Source: Drosophila persimilis (Eukaryota > Arthropoda > Insecta > Diptera > Drosophilidae). Taken from it: a stretch of 64,000 bases of DNA. The number at the start of each line of letters is the position of its first letter. Positions within the stretch are counted from its first letter, which is position 1. This document shows positions 10,604-22,610 of this stretch, piece after piece. The position numbers and the translations under genes are program-made. The stretch is from positions 109,123-173,122 of the forward strand of contig NW_020825422.1 in NCBI RefSeq assembly GCF_003286085.1. The letters run 5' to 3'. Under the pieces are notes generated by a model. It was given only the letters and a program-made list of their open reading frames with translations. It did no database searches and was not told the origin of the DNA.

Positions 10604-11406
10604 CCCCCCGCTGAAATCACAGTTTGGGGTCTTGCTAACCAAAGCGTGATCCACACTTGGAGTGCTGGATACGATTTATTGTTTAATATCATTTGCGTGA
10701 TATTTACCAATAAAGCGACCCTGGAAATCTTTTCTTAATGCGGGCTTTCCGAAACGTAGGTGCCAGTTTCACATTAATGCCTTTCACAAAACTACTCTGG
10801 TCAAAATTTCGTCTATACACTTCTTGACCCACTTGAAAGTTTACTTCTCGGCTTCGAAGATTATAGATATTTTCATTGCGAACATGCTGCTGTTTCATTG
10901 CTTCTGCAGCGGTCTTGCGAATTAGCTCGAAGGAATCGTCGCGATCAAAGACTACTGTTCGGTTCTCCAACATACTGAGGTTTCGTAGGAGTTGATTAGT
11001 GGAACCGCCAGTAATCATGTTTTGGCCAAAAGCAACAGGATATGGGCTACTTTTGATGGCTGCATGCACACTATATTGATCGGGCTTAATGTACGCTTTG
11101 ATAGCAGCGAGTACCGAGCGATTTACCCGCTTTGAGGCATTGGTTTGGGGAGCGTAGGCGGCGGTGTACGAATGTCGAATGTAGAAATGTAGAAAATCGA
11201 CGTAAAGTTTTTGAAATAGACGAAAGGTCTCCCCTGCTTTGCCCATTGGCGGACGTAGAGGATGATTGGGGTGCTCGGTCGTTCCTATTCGAGGAAGTCG
11301 GTCAGCTGTACTCTTCGTCGCCCAAAAAAAGCATAACATCTAATTCGTTAATTTCCTTCCTGTTTTGCTACTCAAAATTCGCTTCAGCAGCGATCAAATA
11401 CAAAAA
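10604..11406 (-). pseudogene. O2 integrase, internally deleted
   Basis: The open frame 10704-11339 (211 aa) keeps both outer parts of the integrase fragment, but about 220 bp are missing near 11180. This joins YVDFL to the RHSYTAAYAPQTN segment and removes the second catalytic Asp region. The frame stays open across the deletion by chance. Upstream it breaks at D5. Confidence 0.85.
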
Positions 11407-12022
11407 CGAGGGGGAACGTTGTGAGTTGCTGCGGACACCGCAACTCTACAGTTATACCCGATACTAAGTCAGTATGGCTCTCCTCCGGCAGACGCCGCTA
11501 ATATTAAACGACACGACAAAGAGTGCGTGCGAGAGAGACAGAAAATCAGTCTGAGCGTGACGTCGGGCGCTACGTAGCCAGTGCAAATTGATTTGTTTCC
11601 TTTGGCTATAAAAATTATCTGATCTGATCCAGATTCAGCAATCTGATAGATATGGTCGTTATCTATGATTCTGCGTTTTTAGTTTTCTCGAATCTGCAAT
11701 ATTGTGGATGCAACAGATTTTCGGCCTTTGTGGGGGCGGAAGTGGGCGGGGCAAAGTTTTGAAATATTTTTGGAGCAGTGACATATCACAGAAGTCTGGA
11801 TCCAAAACATCGTTGCTCTAGCTCTTATAGTCTTTGAGCATTAGGCGCTGAAGGGGACGGACAGACGGACAGACAGACATGGCTCAATCGACTCGGCTAT
11901 TGATGCTGATCAAGAATATATATACTTTATGGGGTCGGAAACGATTCCTTCTGGACGTTACACACATCCACTTTTACCACAAATCTAATATACCCCAATA
12001 CTCATTTTGAGTATCGGGTATA
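11407..12022 (-). mobile_element. D5: short D element (central deletion)
   Basis: 616 bp. The centre is missing between two copies of the GTGGGGGCGGAAG motif, consistent with deletion between internal repeats. Both termini and the 3' hairpin are present. Confidence 0.85.
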
Positions 12023-12023
12023 A

Positions 12024-12647
12024 CGAGGGGGAACGTTGTGAGGTGCTGCGGACACCGCAACTCTACAGTTATACCCAATACTAAGTCAGTATGGCTCTCC
12101 TCCGGCAGACGCCGCTAATATTAAACAACACGACAAAGAGTGCGTGCGAGAGAGACAGAAAATCAGTCTGAGCGTGACGTCGGGCGCTACGTAGCCAGTG
12201 CAAATTGATTTGTTTCCTTTGGCTATAAAAATTATCTGATCTGATCCAGATTCAGCAATCTGATAGATATGGTCGTTATCTATGATTCTGCGTTTTTAGT
12301 TTTCTCGAATCTGCAATATTGTGGATGCAACAGATTTTCGACCTTTGTGGGGGCGGAAGTGGGCGGGGCAAAGTTTTGAAATATTTTTGTAGCAGTGACA
12401 TATCACAGAAGTCTGGATCCAAAACATCGTTGCTCTAGTTCTTATAGTCTTTGAGCATTAGGCGCTGAAGAGGACGGACAGACGGACGGACGGACAGACA
12501 GACATGGCTCAATCGACTCGGCTATTGATGCTGATCAAGAATATATATACTTTATGGGGTCGGAAACGATTCCTTCTGGACGTTACACACATACACTTTT
12601 ACCACAAATCTAATATACCCCAATACTCATTTTGAGTATCGGGTATA
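12024..12647 (-). mobile_element. D6: short D element in tandem with D5
   Basis: 624 bp, same central deletion as D5, joined GGGTATA-A-CGAGGGGG. D5 and D6 look like direct duplicates of each other. Confidence 0.85.
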
Positions 12648-12648
12648 A

Positions 12649-13193
12649 CGAGGGGGAACGTTGTGAAACGCCGCTAATATTAAACGACACGACAAAGAGT
12701 GCGTGCGAGAGAGACAGAAAATCAGTCTGAGCGTGACGTCGGGCGCTACGTAGCCAGTGCAAATTGATTTGTTTCCTTTGGCTATAAAAATTATCTGATC
12801 TGATCCAGATTCAGCAATCTGATAGATATGGTCGTTATCTATGATTCTGCGTCTTTAGTTTTCTCAAATCTGCAATATTGTGGATGCAACAGATTTTCGT
12901 CTTTTGTGTGGGCGGAAGGAGGTGGGGTGAAATTTTGAGATAAAGGTTTTATAGTGAGATCTAACAGAAGTGCGGATACCAAATTTGGTTACTCTAGCTT
13001 TAATAGTCTCTGAGATTTGTGAATATCCCCAGATTTGCATCCTTTGCGTGGGCGGAAGGGGGTGTGTCGAAATTTTGAAACAAAATCGTCTCGGACCGAT
13101 ATATTAGGAGTGTGGACACCAAATTTGGTTGCTCTAGCTTTTATAGTCTCTGAGATCTAGGCGCTAATGTTTTACTCTAAGAAAAGCCGCCTC
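12649..13193 (-). mobile_element. D7: D element lacking the 3' hairpin, 5' part cut off
   Basis: Third member of the tandem run. After CGAGGGGGAACGTTGTGA it jumps to AACGCCGCTAATATT, removing the whole hairpin. It breaks at about 13193 against the inverted D8. D15 (35786) carries the same hairpin deletion, showing the two blocks are duplicates. Confidence 0.8.
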
Positions 13194-13194
13194 A

Positions 13195-14282
13195 GACTCA
13201 AAATGAGTATTGGGGTATATTAGATTTGTGGTAAAAGTGGATGTGTGTAACGTCCAGAAGGAATCGTTTCCGACCCTATAAAGTATATATATTCTTGATC
13301 AGCATCAATAGCCGAGTCGATTGAGCCCTGTCTGTCTGTCCGTCCGTCCGTCTGTCCGTCCCCTTCAGCGCCTAATGCTCAAAGACTATAAGAGCTAGAG
13401 CAACGATGTTTTGGATCCAGACTTCTGTGATATGTCACTGCTCCAAAAATATTTCAAAACTTTGCCCCGCCCACTTCCGCCCCCACAAAGGGCGAAAATC
13501 TGTGGCATCCACAATTTCGACGATACGAGAAAACTAAAAACGCAAAATCGTAGAAGATGACTATATCTTCTAGAGTGCAAAATCTGAACCAGATTGTATA
13601 ATTATTACAGCCAGAATCACGAAAACAATTTCACTCTTTCTCGCTCTGTCTCACTCTAACACACAGGTTTCATGGTCGGTTTTGCCAATTGCAAAATATG
13701 AGTTCAAGGATCTCAGAACCTATAAAAGCCAGAGCAACCAAATTTGGTATCCACACTCCTGTGATATCGGACCTTGACCGTTTTCTGTCCAAATTTCGCC
13801 ACACCCCCTTCCGCCCCCGCAAAGGACGAGAATCTGAGGCAACCACAAATCTCAGAGACTATTAAGGCTAGAGTAACCAAATTTGGTGCACACACTCCTT
13901 TAAGATGTCACTATATAACGTATATCTCAGAATTTCGCCCCACCCCCATCCGCCCCCACAAAGGACGAAAATCTGTTGCATCCACAATATTGCAGATTTG
14001 AGAAAACTAAAAACGCAGAATCATAGATAATGACCATATCTATTAGATTGCTGAATCTGGATCAGATCAGACCATTTTTTTAGCCAAAAGGAACAAATCA
14101 ATTTGCAGTGGCTACGCAGCGCCCGACGTCACGCTCAGACTGATTTTCTGTCTCTCTCGCACGCACTCTTTGTCGTGTCGTTAAATATTAGCGGCGTCCG
14201 CCGGAGGAGAGCCATACTGACTTAGTATCGTGTATAACCGTAGAGTTGCGGTGTCCGCAGCAACTCACAACGTTCCCCCTCG
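13195..14282 (+). mobile_element. D8: near full-length D element, inverted to D5-D7
   Basis: It begins inside the 5' palindrome (ACTCAAAATGAGTATTGG; the first ~10 bases are missing) and runs to ...CCCCCTCG at 14282. The 3' end abuts the poly-T of LINE N1. Confidence 0.85.
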
Positions 14283-14493
14283 TTTTTTTTTTTATTTTAT
14301 TTTATTTTTTTTTTTTTTTTTTTTGATTAGCGTTGCATCCGTACATTGCATATATCGTATCTTAACATCCCAGGTAAATAGTATTAAGGAGACCAAACCT
14401 ATTGCTTTATGCAAGAGGACTTATAGAGATATAATATATTATAGTATATAGTAATAATAAAAAAAAGTAATATTATAATATTGGGAGGGAAAC

Positions 14494-15594
14494 TTAGAGT
14501 TGGCCAATAGTTTTGGCAAAACCCAATCTCTTCAACCGCCTCAAAGGCCTGGCAGGTAGTAATCGTCTGGCGAGCATACTATGGTGTCTAATTAGCCTGT
14601 CACTGTATCTGCTGGTGTGCCTTCCAATCTGCTCCTCTACTGTATGCAGATTCAAATCCCGATGTAGGGTGGAGCCGCGCACGTACCAAGGGCAGTTCGT
14701 TATTTGCCTCATGGCGCGATTCTGCAAGACCTGTATACGTTTATAGTTCGATTTGGCAGCTATACCCCAAATCTGCACACCGTATAGCCAGATCGGGGCT
14801 ACACAGTGTACATAAACTGCTCTTTTGGCTCTCAGTGACATGGTGCTTCTTCTGTTAATCAGCCACCGCAATTGCTGCATTCTTTGCCCACATTTACGAG
14901 CCGTAGCTTTCAAGTGTGGACCAAAAGTAAGACGCTTATCAAGGGTGATACCGAGATACTTTGCTTGCTTTGGTTGGTCCAAAGTTACGCCTTCAAGCTT
15001 TATGGGTGGGGTGTGGTCTATGAGCGTTTTCAGGGTGAAGCATGGATTGGTGGTCTTCAGTGGGTTGACTTTTAAATTCCATCTTCTGCACCAAGCTGCC
15101 AAAGAGTAGAGGTACTCTTGGAGACCATCTGCTGCCTCAAGGCGGCACTTGGAGCTGTAGAGTAGTGCTATATCGTCCGCATAGGTAGCAAGCAGAGCCT
15201 TACGGGGGGCCTCCATATGTTGTTCGCTTGGGGAGGGTAGATCTGCAGTATAGATAGAGTAAAGCAGCGGGCCAAGGACGCTGCCCTGTGGAACTCCAGC
15301 TCTCATTTGGCAAGGTGTTGAATGTGTGTTCCTGAACCTGACCATAAACTGACGTCCTTCCAAGTATGATCGTAGGACAACGTAGTATGGTGCTGGGAAC
15401 AGTTTTTTTATTTGGCGCAGTAGGCCGATATGCCAAACTCTATCGAAGGCTTGCTGCATATCAATAAAGACTGCATTGCAGTATTCTAGATCATCATAGG
15501 CCTGGACACATCCTGTCCTGCCAATCTGTGGACTTGCTCCACTGTGCCGTGTCCCTCCCGAAAGCCAAACTGGTGATCCGGCAAGATACCGCAT
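14494..15594 (-). pseudogene. N1 ORF2, C-terminal reverse transcriptase part
   Basis: 366-codon frame. It contains FIDMQQAFDRVWH (RT motif with Asp), AGVPQGSVLGPLLY, and the catalytic ATYADDIALL box, followed by the thumb region and a Jockey-type C terminus. It is separated from the N-terminal RT part by a frameshift near 15490-15520, so this ORF2 is dead. Confidence 0.85.
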
Positions 15595-16421
15595 TCCTTG
15601 ATGATGCCACCAAGACGATTGGCAAGAAGCCTTTCCCAGACCTTCGATAAGGAAGACAAGAGATTTATTTGCCGATACGACTCAGGGTCGTCCTCCGGTT
15701 TTCCAGGCGTATGGATCATCAGGATTGTTGCTATCTTCCACTGCTTGGGGAAAAACTGCATCCTTAACATGGCGTTAAAAATGAGCACTATGTAGAGTAT
15801 CGCCCGAGTAGGCAATGCTTTCAGTGTGGAATTGCACACTCTGTCAATGCCAGGAGCCTTCTTCCTCGGTAGGGACTTGATGACTTCAACAATCTCCTCA
15901 GCCCTGGCTGGTTTAATGGGTAAGGCCATTTGTAGAGGTGTTTGCAGACTATCTTTTGTCTCTTTGTACTGCGCCTCCGTGGCGAATTGGTAATGGGTGA
16001 ACCTGTCCCCTAAATGATGTGCAAACGATTTGGCCTGCTCTTCTTCGTTTCTAGCAAGTTCACCGTTGGGACACCGGATGGGAATCTGTCTGAACGGTTG
16101 TCTCTTAAGAGACTTAGTGGTCTTCCAAAGCGAATATCCAGCATCCACGGTGTAATCCATGGAAGCAAGCTTTTGTTCAAAGAAGTTGCTTCGAAGTTCT
16201 CTCAGGGTGTTTCGAAGTTGCTTGGCAGCCCGGTTCCATAGAATTCGGTCCCATGGGTCTTGAGATCGGATTGCGCGTCTTCGAAGTCTCCTTTTTTGTG
16301 ACAAAAGCTCTCTGGCCTCTCTTGTAAGAACTATTCCATAGGCGGCGCTTGTCGGAGGATGCGAGGGCGTTGAGGCAGCAGCAGCCATGTGTATACTCTC
16401 TGTGATGTTATCTACAGCCAT
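15486..16421 (-). pseudogene. N1 ORF2, N-terminal reverse transcriptase part
   Basis: 311-codon frame. After a linker it carries KKAPGIDRVCNSTLK, TPGKPEDDPESYRQINLLSS and HQFGFREGHGTVEQVHRL, the early RT blocks. It is continuous with the endonuclease in the ancestor, but a deletion of about 50 bp near 16455 (compare 20045-20095 in N2) breaks the join. Confidence 0.85.
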
Positions 16422-16453
16422 CTCGATATCTTCCTCAGAGTTTAGCGAGACGT

Positions 16454-17164
16454 TCAGTTGAATCGATGAGGGCTTGGATTTTCTATAATGCCATCTGTTT
16501 TAATGCTGATGACTAAGGCCAGATGGTCGGAGTCCAGATCCCAGCTCTGACTTATTGTTTCTCGAGAATCCGGAATACCATGATGTACTGCGAAGTCTAT
16601 GCAGGACGGCGTGTGATTGAGTACATATGGGTACCTGGTTGGTGATCCAGTTGCAAGGATCTTAGCGCCAGTAGCAGAGATGGCTTCCGCTAGCTCTCGC
16701 CCCCTAGGGGAATTGTAAGTGTCTCCCCACAGCCAGTGTCGGGCATTCCAGTCACCACCAACCAAATACCTTTGCCCGCAAGCACGGAGTGCATCGATGT
16801 AATGTCTTTCCTCAATCCTGACTCTGGGAGGGCAGTAAATGGCGCTGAACTCCACATCGCCCAGTCCTGTGGCTACTTTTACTGCTGACATTTGCATGCT
16901 GCGTGTCTCAATGACCCTTTGTGGAAAATGACGAAGCGAAGTCTTAACTAAAACCGCAACTCCACCAACGCTATTATTATTCCGCGATGGCTTGAAGGCT
17001 GGATAGAAGGCATATCCATGTATTTTAACAGCTGCCCCTCTTTTAATTCTGATCTCCGTCAAAAGAAGAATGTCAACGCTATTCTTGTGCGCGAAGAGCT
17101 CAACCTCTTTTGCTTTCCGTGAAATGCCGTTAGCATTCCAGATGAGAACCTTTAGTGGGTTCAT
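16454..17164 (-). pseudogene. N1 ORF2, apurinic-type endonuclease domain
   Basis: 236-codon frame starting MNPLKVLIWNANGI. Endonuclease residues are visible: N10, E37 (TEIRI), D138-N140-H143 in GGDWNARH, and the S-D-H near 212-214 (DLDSDHLALV). Its start overlaps the stop of the gag frame (ATGA arrangement), typical for Jockey elements. The domain itself looks complete; its link to RT is broken. Confidence 0.85.
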
Positions 17165-17694
17165 TGAGATGCTGAAACGTTGTTCTGGAGCTGAAGATTA
17201 GATCCAGCCCATTGCTTAATCGTGTTGGCCAATTCAAAAACCATTTTTTCAAGTTTTTCAAGGCGTTGATTGGCTTGACTATTATGCTGCTGCTGTTCTT
17301 GCTGCAGTTGCTGTAGCCACATAAGAAACTGCTGCTGCTGCTGCTGTTGGAGCTGTTGTTGCCATTGTTGAAATTGTGTCTGCTGTTGTTGTATCAGTGC
17401 CTGAACTTCATATGAATTCTGTTGCTGGTTATTCAATCCTTGTGGCTGATGCGCTTGTAGACTATGAAAACGACGTTGAGCAGGTGTAGCAGGTATTGCA
17501 TTTGAATTACCATTTGCTACGGCAGCATAGGAGGGCCCTGTATTACTTCTAGTGCCTACCAAAGGTTGGTGCTGAGCAATATTTCGTTGGTGCTGCTGTA
17601 TTGTTGGTCTATTAGCCCCCTTTTTGTGACTAGACTGCAAGGTAGGAAACTGTTGCTGGTCTCCAGGAAGTGTGGTAGAGTAAGCATATGCCAC
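17161..17694 (-). pseudogene. N1 ORF1 (gag) C-terminal, Gln-rich part
   Basis: 177 codons from the first Met; the frame is open further upstream to the truncation. It has a long Gln-rich stretch (CAG/CAA repeats 17280-17420) and a coiled-coil-like end before KQWAGSNLQLQNN. The zinc knuckles that should precede it are only preserved in N4 (37627-37881). Confidence 0.8.
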
Positions 17695-17784
17695 TTGATT
17701 ATTTAAGGGGACATGACCCGTCCTGTGCGTATTAATTGCCTTCTTTGCGGAGTCTTGCCCGAAGGGCAGTGAATACAGTTGTAA

Positions 17785-18796
17785 CGAGGGGGAACGTTGT
17801 GAGTTGCTGCGGACACCGCAACTCTACGGTTATACCCGATACTAAGTCAGTATGGCTCTCCTCCGGCAGACGCCGCTAATATTAAACGACACGACAAAGA
17901 GTGCGTGCGAGAGAGACAGAAAATCAGTCTGAGCGTGACGTCGGTCGCTGCGTAGCCACTGCAAATTGATTTGTTCCTTTTGGCTATAAAAATGATCTGA
18001 TCTGATCCAGATTCAGCAACCTGATAGATATGGTCATTATTTATGATTCTGCGTTTTTAGTTTTCTCGAATGTGCAATATTGTGGATGCAACAGATTTTC
18101 GTCCTTTGTGTGGGCGGAAGGGGGTGGGGCGAAATTTTGAGATATACTTTTTATAGTAAGATCTAACAGGAGTACGGACACTAAATTTGGTTACTCTAGC
18201 CTTAATACTCTCTGAGATTTGTGAATATGCCCAGATTTGCATCCTTTGCGGGGGCGGAAGGGGTGTGGCGAAATTTTGAAACAAACTCGTCTCGGTCTGA
18301 TATATTACGAGTGTGGATACCAAATTTGGTTGCTCTAGCTTTTATAGTCTCTGAGATCTAGGCGCTAATGTTTTACTCTAAGCAAAGCCGCCTATGCTAC
18401 GTGTGTGTTAGAGAGAGACAGGGCGAGAAAAAAGAAAAAATGAAATTGTTTTCTTGATGCTGGCTATAATAATAATACGATCCAATTCAGATTCTGCAGT
18501 CTAAAAGATATGGTCATTCTCTACGATTCTGCGTTTTTGGTTTTATCGTATCTTTAAAAATGTGGATGCCACAGATTTTCGTCCTTTGTGGGGGCGGAAA
18601 TGGGCGGGGCAAAGTTTTGAAATATTTTTGTAGCAGTGACATATCACAGAAGTCTGGATCCAAAACATCGTTGCTCTAGCTCTTATAGACTTTGAGCACT
18701 AGGCGCTGAAAGGGGACGGACAGACGGACGGACGGACAGACAGACAGGGCTCAATCGACTCGGCTATTGATGCTGATCAAGAATATATATACTTTA
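17785..18796 (-). mobile_element. D9: D element truncated at its 5' part
   Basis: It starts CGAGGGGGAACG and stops at ...ATATATACTTTA, losing the final ~130 bp including the palindromic end. The break shares CTTTA with the H leader that follows, a microhomology junction. Confidence 0.85.
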
Positions 18797-18980
18797 CTGA
18801 AGAACGTTGACTTGAGTACTCATAGCGACAGCTCGTTTTGCGTCGCAGCCGAGATGAAACCGAGAGCCGGGCTTATTACCGGCGCCACTGTCAAGGTCAA
18901 GTGCTTAGAAGCGTACGTCCCGGTCCGCTCAGATAAGAGAGTGGAGTGAAGTAGAGTGCTAAAAGTAGAGTTATAGACTA
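18797..18980 (-). promoter_or_regulatory. H leader fragment (array unit 1)
   Basis: Distal ~185 bp of the H 5' flank without the H gene. Repeated at 22427-22610 and 26018-26201. Confidence 0.6.
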
Positions 18981-19888
18981 TGTAGCATACTATGTGGGCA
19001 TGGAGGACATTTTACTACCCATTTAGAGCTCTGGCAAATGGTCGAGATAAGAATTTATATAAAAAAAAATCGCGTACGAGTAGGAAAAGGATACTAGGAA
19101 ACGGGATACAGGGGGTCAAAGGGACAGATCAGCATGGATACGTAAACGAAGAAGATCACCGGTCAGATCTTTGTAGGCTGCGGTATAGCTCATTGGCGAG
19201 AACGCCCACCCTACCATGATCCTTCAGGGCCGCCTATTAACAGTCAGGATCCCTTCAAATAAGCCTGCTATTCGATATTGTCTTACATTTATAGGGTATT
19301 ACTATACAGCATATACTGGGGAAGGAATATCATAAGGGCGAGGTAGGGTATAATGATCTTAAATCTATAAAACTGATTAGTAGTAGGTATATATAAATGC
19401 ACGAGCATGTATAAAACCGTGATTATGGTTGAAGACCAACGAATAGTTACCGCACATTCATTCTTTTCAGATGGGGGTTAAATCGGTGGTACTGGCACGT
19501 GTCCGGGAATAACCAATCCGTAACTTCTAGACCAGCGTTGTAATACGTAGATACTAGTGGTGCTAATTCTACGCGGAAAAAACAGGAATTTTTCAACGGG
19601 TCTCTGTAGCTGGGAGGATAATTACCTCAACAGAATTACACCACTGATCGAAAAATTTTACTGAACTGTGGGCGTTCGTTTTCCAAATGGTCGAACGGCT
19701 GCCCCAGTATTGACGATATATAACTGGCGCGTCCACTCAAATTAAATGATCACTTTGAGCCGCACTTGGCACTTGCACTAGGCTTTGACTTTGGCTTGAC
19801 CTTGGTTTAGAGAACTGGGTCAGCTCTACAAGAATTCTTTTTCCACGGCCGGTCACTCTGACGGTCACGAGGAGAGAAATAAAGAGGC
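18981..19888 (-). mobile_element. O3: LTR fragment (array unit 1)
   Basis: 3' ~908 bp of the O LTR, cut at GAGAAATAAAGAGG where LINE sequence begins. Confidence 0.85.
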
Positions 19889-20794
19889 TCTGGCCTCTCT
19901 TGTAAGAACTATTCCATAGGCGGCGCTTGTCGGAGGATGCGAGGGCGTTGAGGCAGCAGCAGCCATGTGTATACTCTCTGTGAAGTTATCTACAGCCATC
20001 TCGATATCTTCCTCAGAGTTTAGCGAGACGTTCAGTTGAATCGACCTCTCCAAATGTTGCCTAAATGCGAGCAGATCAGTGTGCTTGGTGACTAGATGAG
20101 GGCTTGGATTTTCTATAATGCCATCTGTTTTAATGCTGATGACTAAGGCCAGATGGTCGGAGTCCAGATCCCAGCTCTGACTTATTGTTTCTCGAGAATC
20201 CGGAATACCATGATGTACTGCGAAGTCTATGCAGGACGGCGTGTGATTGAGTACATATGGGTACCTGGTTGGTGATCCAGTTGCAAGGATCTTAGCGCCA
20301 GTAGCAGAGATGGCTTCCGCTAGCTCTCGCCCCCTAGGGGAATTGTAAGTGTCTCCCCACAGCCAGTGTCGGGCATTCCAGTCACCACCAACCAAATACC
20401 TTTGCCCGCAAGCACGGAGTGCATCGATGTAATGTCTTTCCTCAATCCTGACTCTGGGAGGGCAGTAAATGGCGCTGAACTCCACATCGCCCAGTCCTGT
20501 GGCTACTTTTACTGCTGACATTTGCATGCTGCGTGTCTCAATGACCCTTTGTGGAAAATGACGAAGCGAAGTCTTAACTAAAACCGCAACTCCACCAACG
20601 CTATTATTATTCCGCGATGGCTTGAAGGCTGGATAGAAGGCATATCCATGTATTTTAACAGCTGCCCCTCTTTTAATTCTGATCTCCGTCAAAAGAAGAA
20701 TGTCAACGCTATTCTTGTGCGCGAAGAGCTCAACCTCTTTTGCTTTCCGTGAAATGCCGTTAGCATTCCAGATGAGAACCTTTAGTGGGTTCAT
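19865..20794 (-). pseudogene. N2 endonuclease/linker frame (array unit 1)
   Basis: 309 codons. Full endonuclease as in N1, and unlike N1 it keeps the linker after NPSPH (TKHTDLLAFRQHLERSIQ...), showing that N1 suffered the deletion. The frame is cut within the linker at EARASLFLSS by fusion to the O3 LTR (the last few codons come from LTR sequence). No RT follows. Confidence 0.85.
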
Positions 20795-21324
20795 TGAGAT
20801 GCTGAAACGTTGTTCTGGAGCTGAAGATTAGATCCAGCCCATTGCTTAATCGTGTTGGCCAATTCAAAAACCATTTTTTCAAGTTTTTCAAGGCGTTGAT
20901 TGGCTTGACTATTATGCTGCTGCTGTTCTTGCTGCAGTTGCTGTAGCCACATAAGAAACTGCTGCTTCTGCTGCTGTTGGAGCTGTTGTTGCCATTGTTG
21001 AAATTGTGTCTGCTGTTGTTGTAGCAGTGCCTGAACTTCATATGAATTCTGTTGCTGGTTATTCAATCCTTGTGGCTGATGCGCTTGTAGACTATGAAAA
21101 CGACGTTGAGCAGGTGTAGCAGGTATTGCATTTGAATTACCATTTGCTACGGCAGCATAGGAGGGCCCTGTATTACTTCTAGTGCCTACCAAAGGTTGGT
21201 GCTGAGCAATATTTCGTTGGTGCTGCTGTATTGTTGGTCTATTAGCCCCCTTTTTGTGACTAGACTGCAAGGTAGGAAACTGTTGCTGGTCTCCAGGAAG
21301 TGTGGTAGAGTAAGCATATGCCAC
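20791..21324 (-). pseudogene. N2 gag fragment (array unit 1)
   Basis: 177 codons, nearly identical to N1 gag with Gln-rich tract variants. N2 LINE sequence extends to 21414, where D10 begins. Confidence 0.8.
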
Positions 21325-21414
21325 TTGATTATTTAAGGGGACATGACCCGTCCTGTGCGTATTAATTGCCTTCTTTGCGGAGTCTTGCCCGAAGGGCAGT
21401 GAATACAGTTGTAA

Positions 21415-22426
21415 CGAGGGGGAACGTTGTGAGTTGCTGCGGACACCGCAACTCTACGGTTATACCCGATACTAAGTCAGTATGGCTCTCCTCCGGCAGA
21501 CGCCGCTAATATTAAACGACACGACAAAGAGTGCGTGCGAGAGAGACAGAAAATCAGTCTGAGCGTGACGTCGGTCGCTGCGTAGCCACTGCAAATTGAT
21601 TTGTTCCTTTTGGCTATAAAAATGATCTGATCTGATCCAGATTCAGCAACCTGATAGATATGGTCATTATTTATGATTCTGCGTTTTTAGTTTTCTCGAA
21701 TGTGCAATATTGTGGATGCAACAGATTTTCGTCCTTTGTGTGGGCGGAAGGGGGTGGGGCGAAATTTTGAGATATACTTTTTATAGTAAGATCTAACAGG
21801 AGTACGGACACTAAATTTGGTTACTCTAGCCTTAATACTCTCTGAGATTTGTGAATATCCCCAGATTTGCATCCTTTGCGGGGGCGGAAGGGGTGTGGCG
21901 AAATTTTGAAACAAACTCGTCTCGGTCTGATATATTACGAGTGTGGATACCAAATTTGGTTGCTCTAGCTTTTATAGTCTCTGAGATCTAGGCGCTAATG
22001 TTTTACTCTAAGCAAAGCCGCCTATGCTACGTGTGTGTTAGAGAGAGACAGGGCGAGAAAAAAGAAAAAATGAAATTGTTTTCTTGATGCTGGCTATAAT
22101 AATAATACGATCCAATTCAGATTCTGCAGTCTAAAAGATATGGTCATTCTCTACGATTCTGCGTTTTTGGTTTTATCGTATCTTTAAAAATGTGAATGCC
22201 ACAGATTTTCGTCCTTTGTGGGGGCGGAAATGGGCGGGGCAAAGTTTTGAAATATTTTTGTAGCAGTGACATATCACAGAAGTCTGGATCCAAAACATCG
22301 TTGCTCTAGCTCTTATAGACTTTGAGCACTAGGCGCTGAAAGGGGACGGACAGACGGACGGACGGACAGACAGACAGGGCTCAATCGACTCGGCTATTGA
22401 TGCTGATCAAGAATATATATACTTTA
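21415..22426 (-). mobile_element. D10: D element (array unit 2)
   Basis: Same truncation as D9 with very few substitutions. Confidence 0.85.
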
Positions 22427-22610
22427 CTGAAGAACGTTGACTTGAGTACTCATAGCGACAGCTCGTTTTGCGTCGCAGCCGAGATGAAACCGAGAGCCGG
22501 GCTTATTACCGGCGCCACTGTCAAGGTCAAGTGCTTAGAAGCGTACGTCCCGGTCCGCTCAGATAAGAGAGTGGAGTGAAGTAGAGTGCTAAAAGTAGAG
22601 TTATAGACTA
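22427..22610 (-). promoter_or_regulatory. H leader fragment (array unit 2)
   Basis: Duplicate of 18797-18980. Confidence 0.6.

Larger units (their letters stand above)
14283..17784 (-). mobile_element. N1: Jockey-clade LINE, 5'-truncated, with A-tail
   Basis: On the minus strand the element ends in an A-rich tail (poly-T 14283-14324 on +, interrupted by A). It carries a gag C terminus, endonuclease, and reverse transcriptase in the order usual for Jockey-clade non-LTR elements. The 3' untranslated part is 14325-14493. The 5' end at 17784 is truncated inside gag and abuts D9. No target-site duplication is detectable because D elements flank both sides. Confidence 0.85.
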
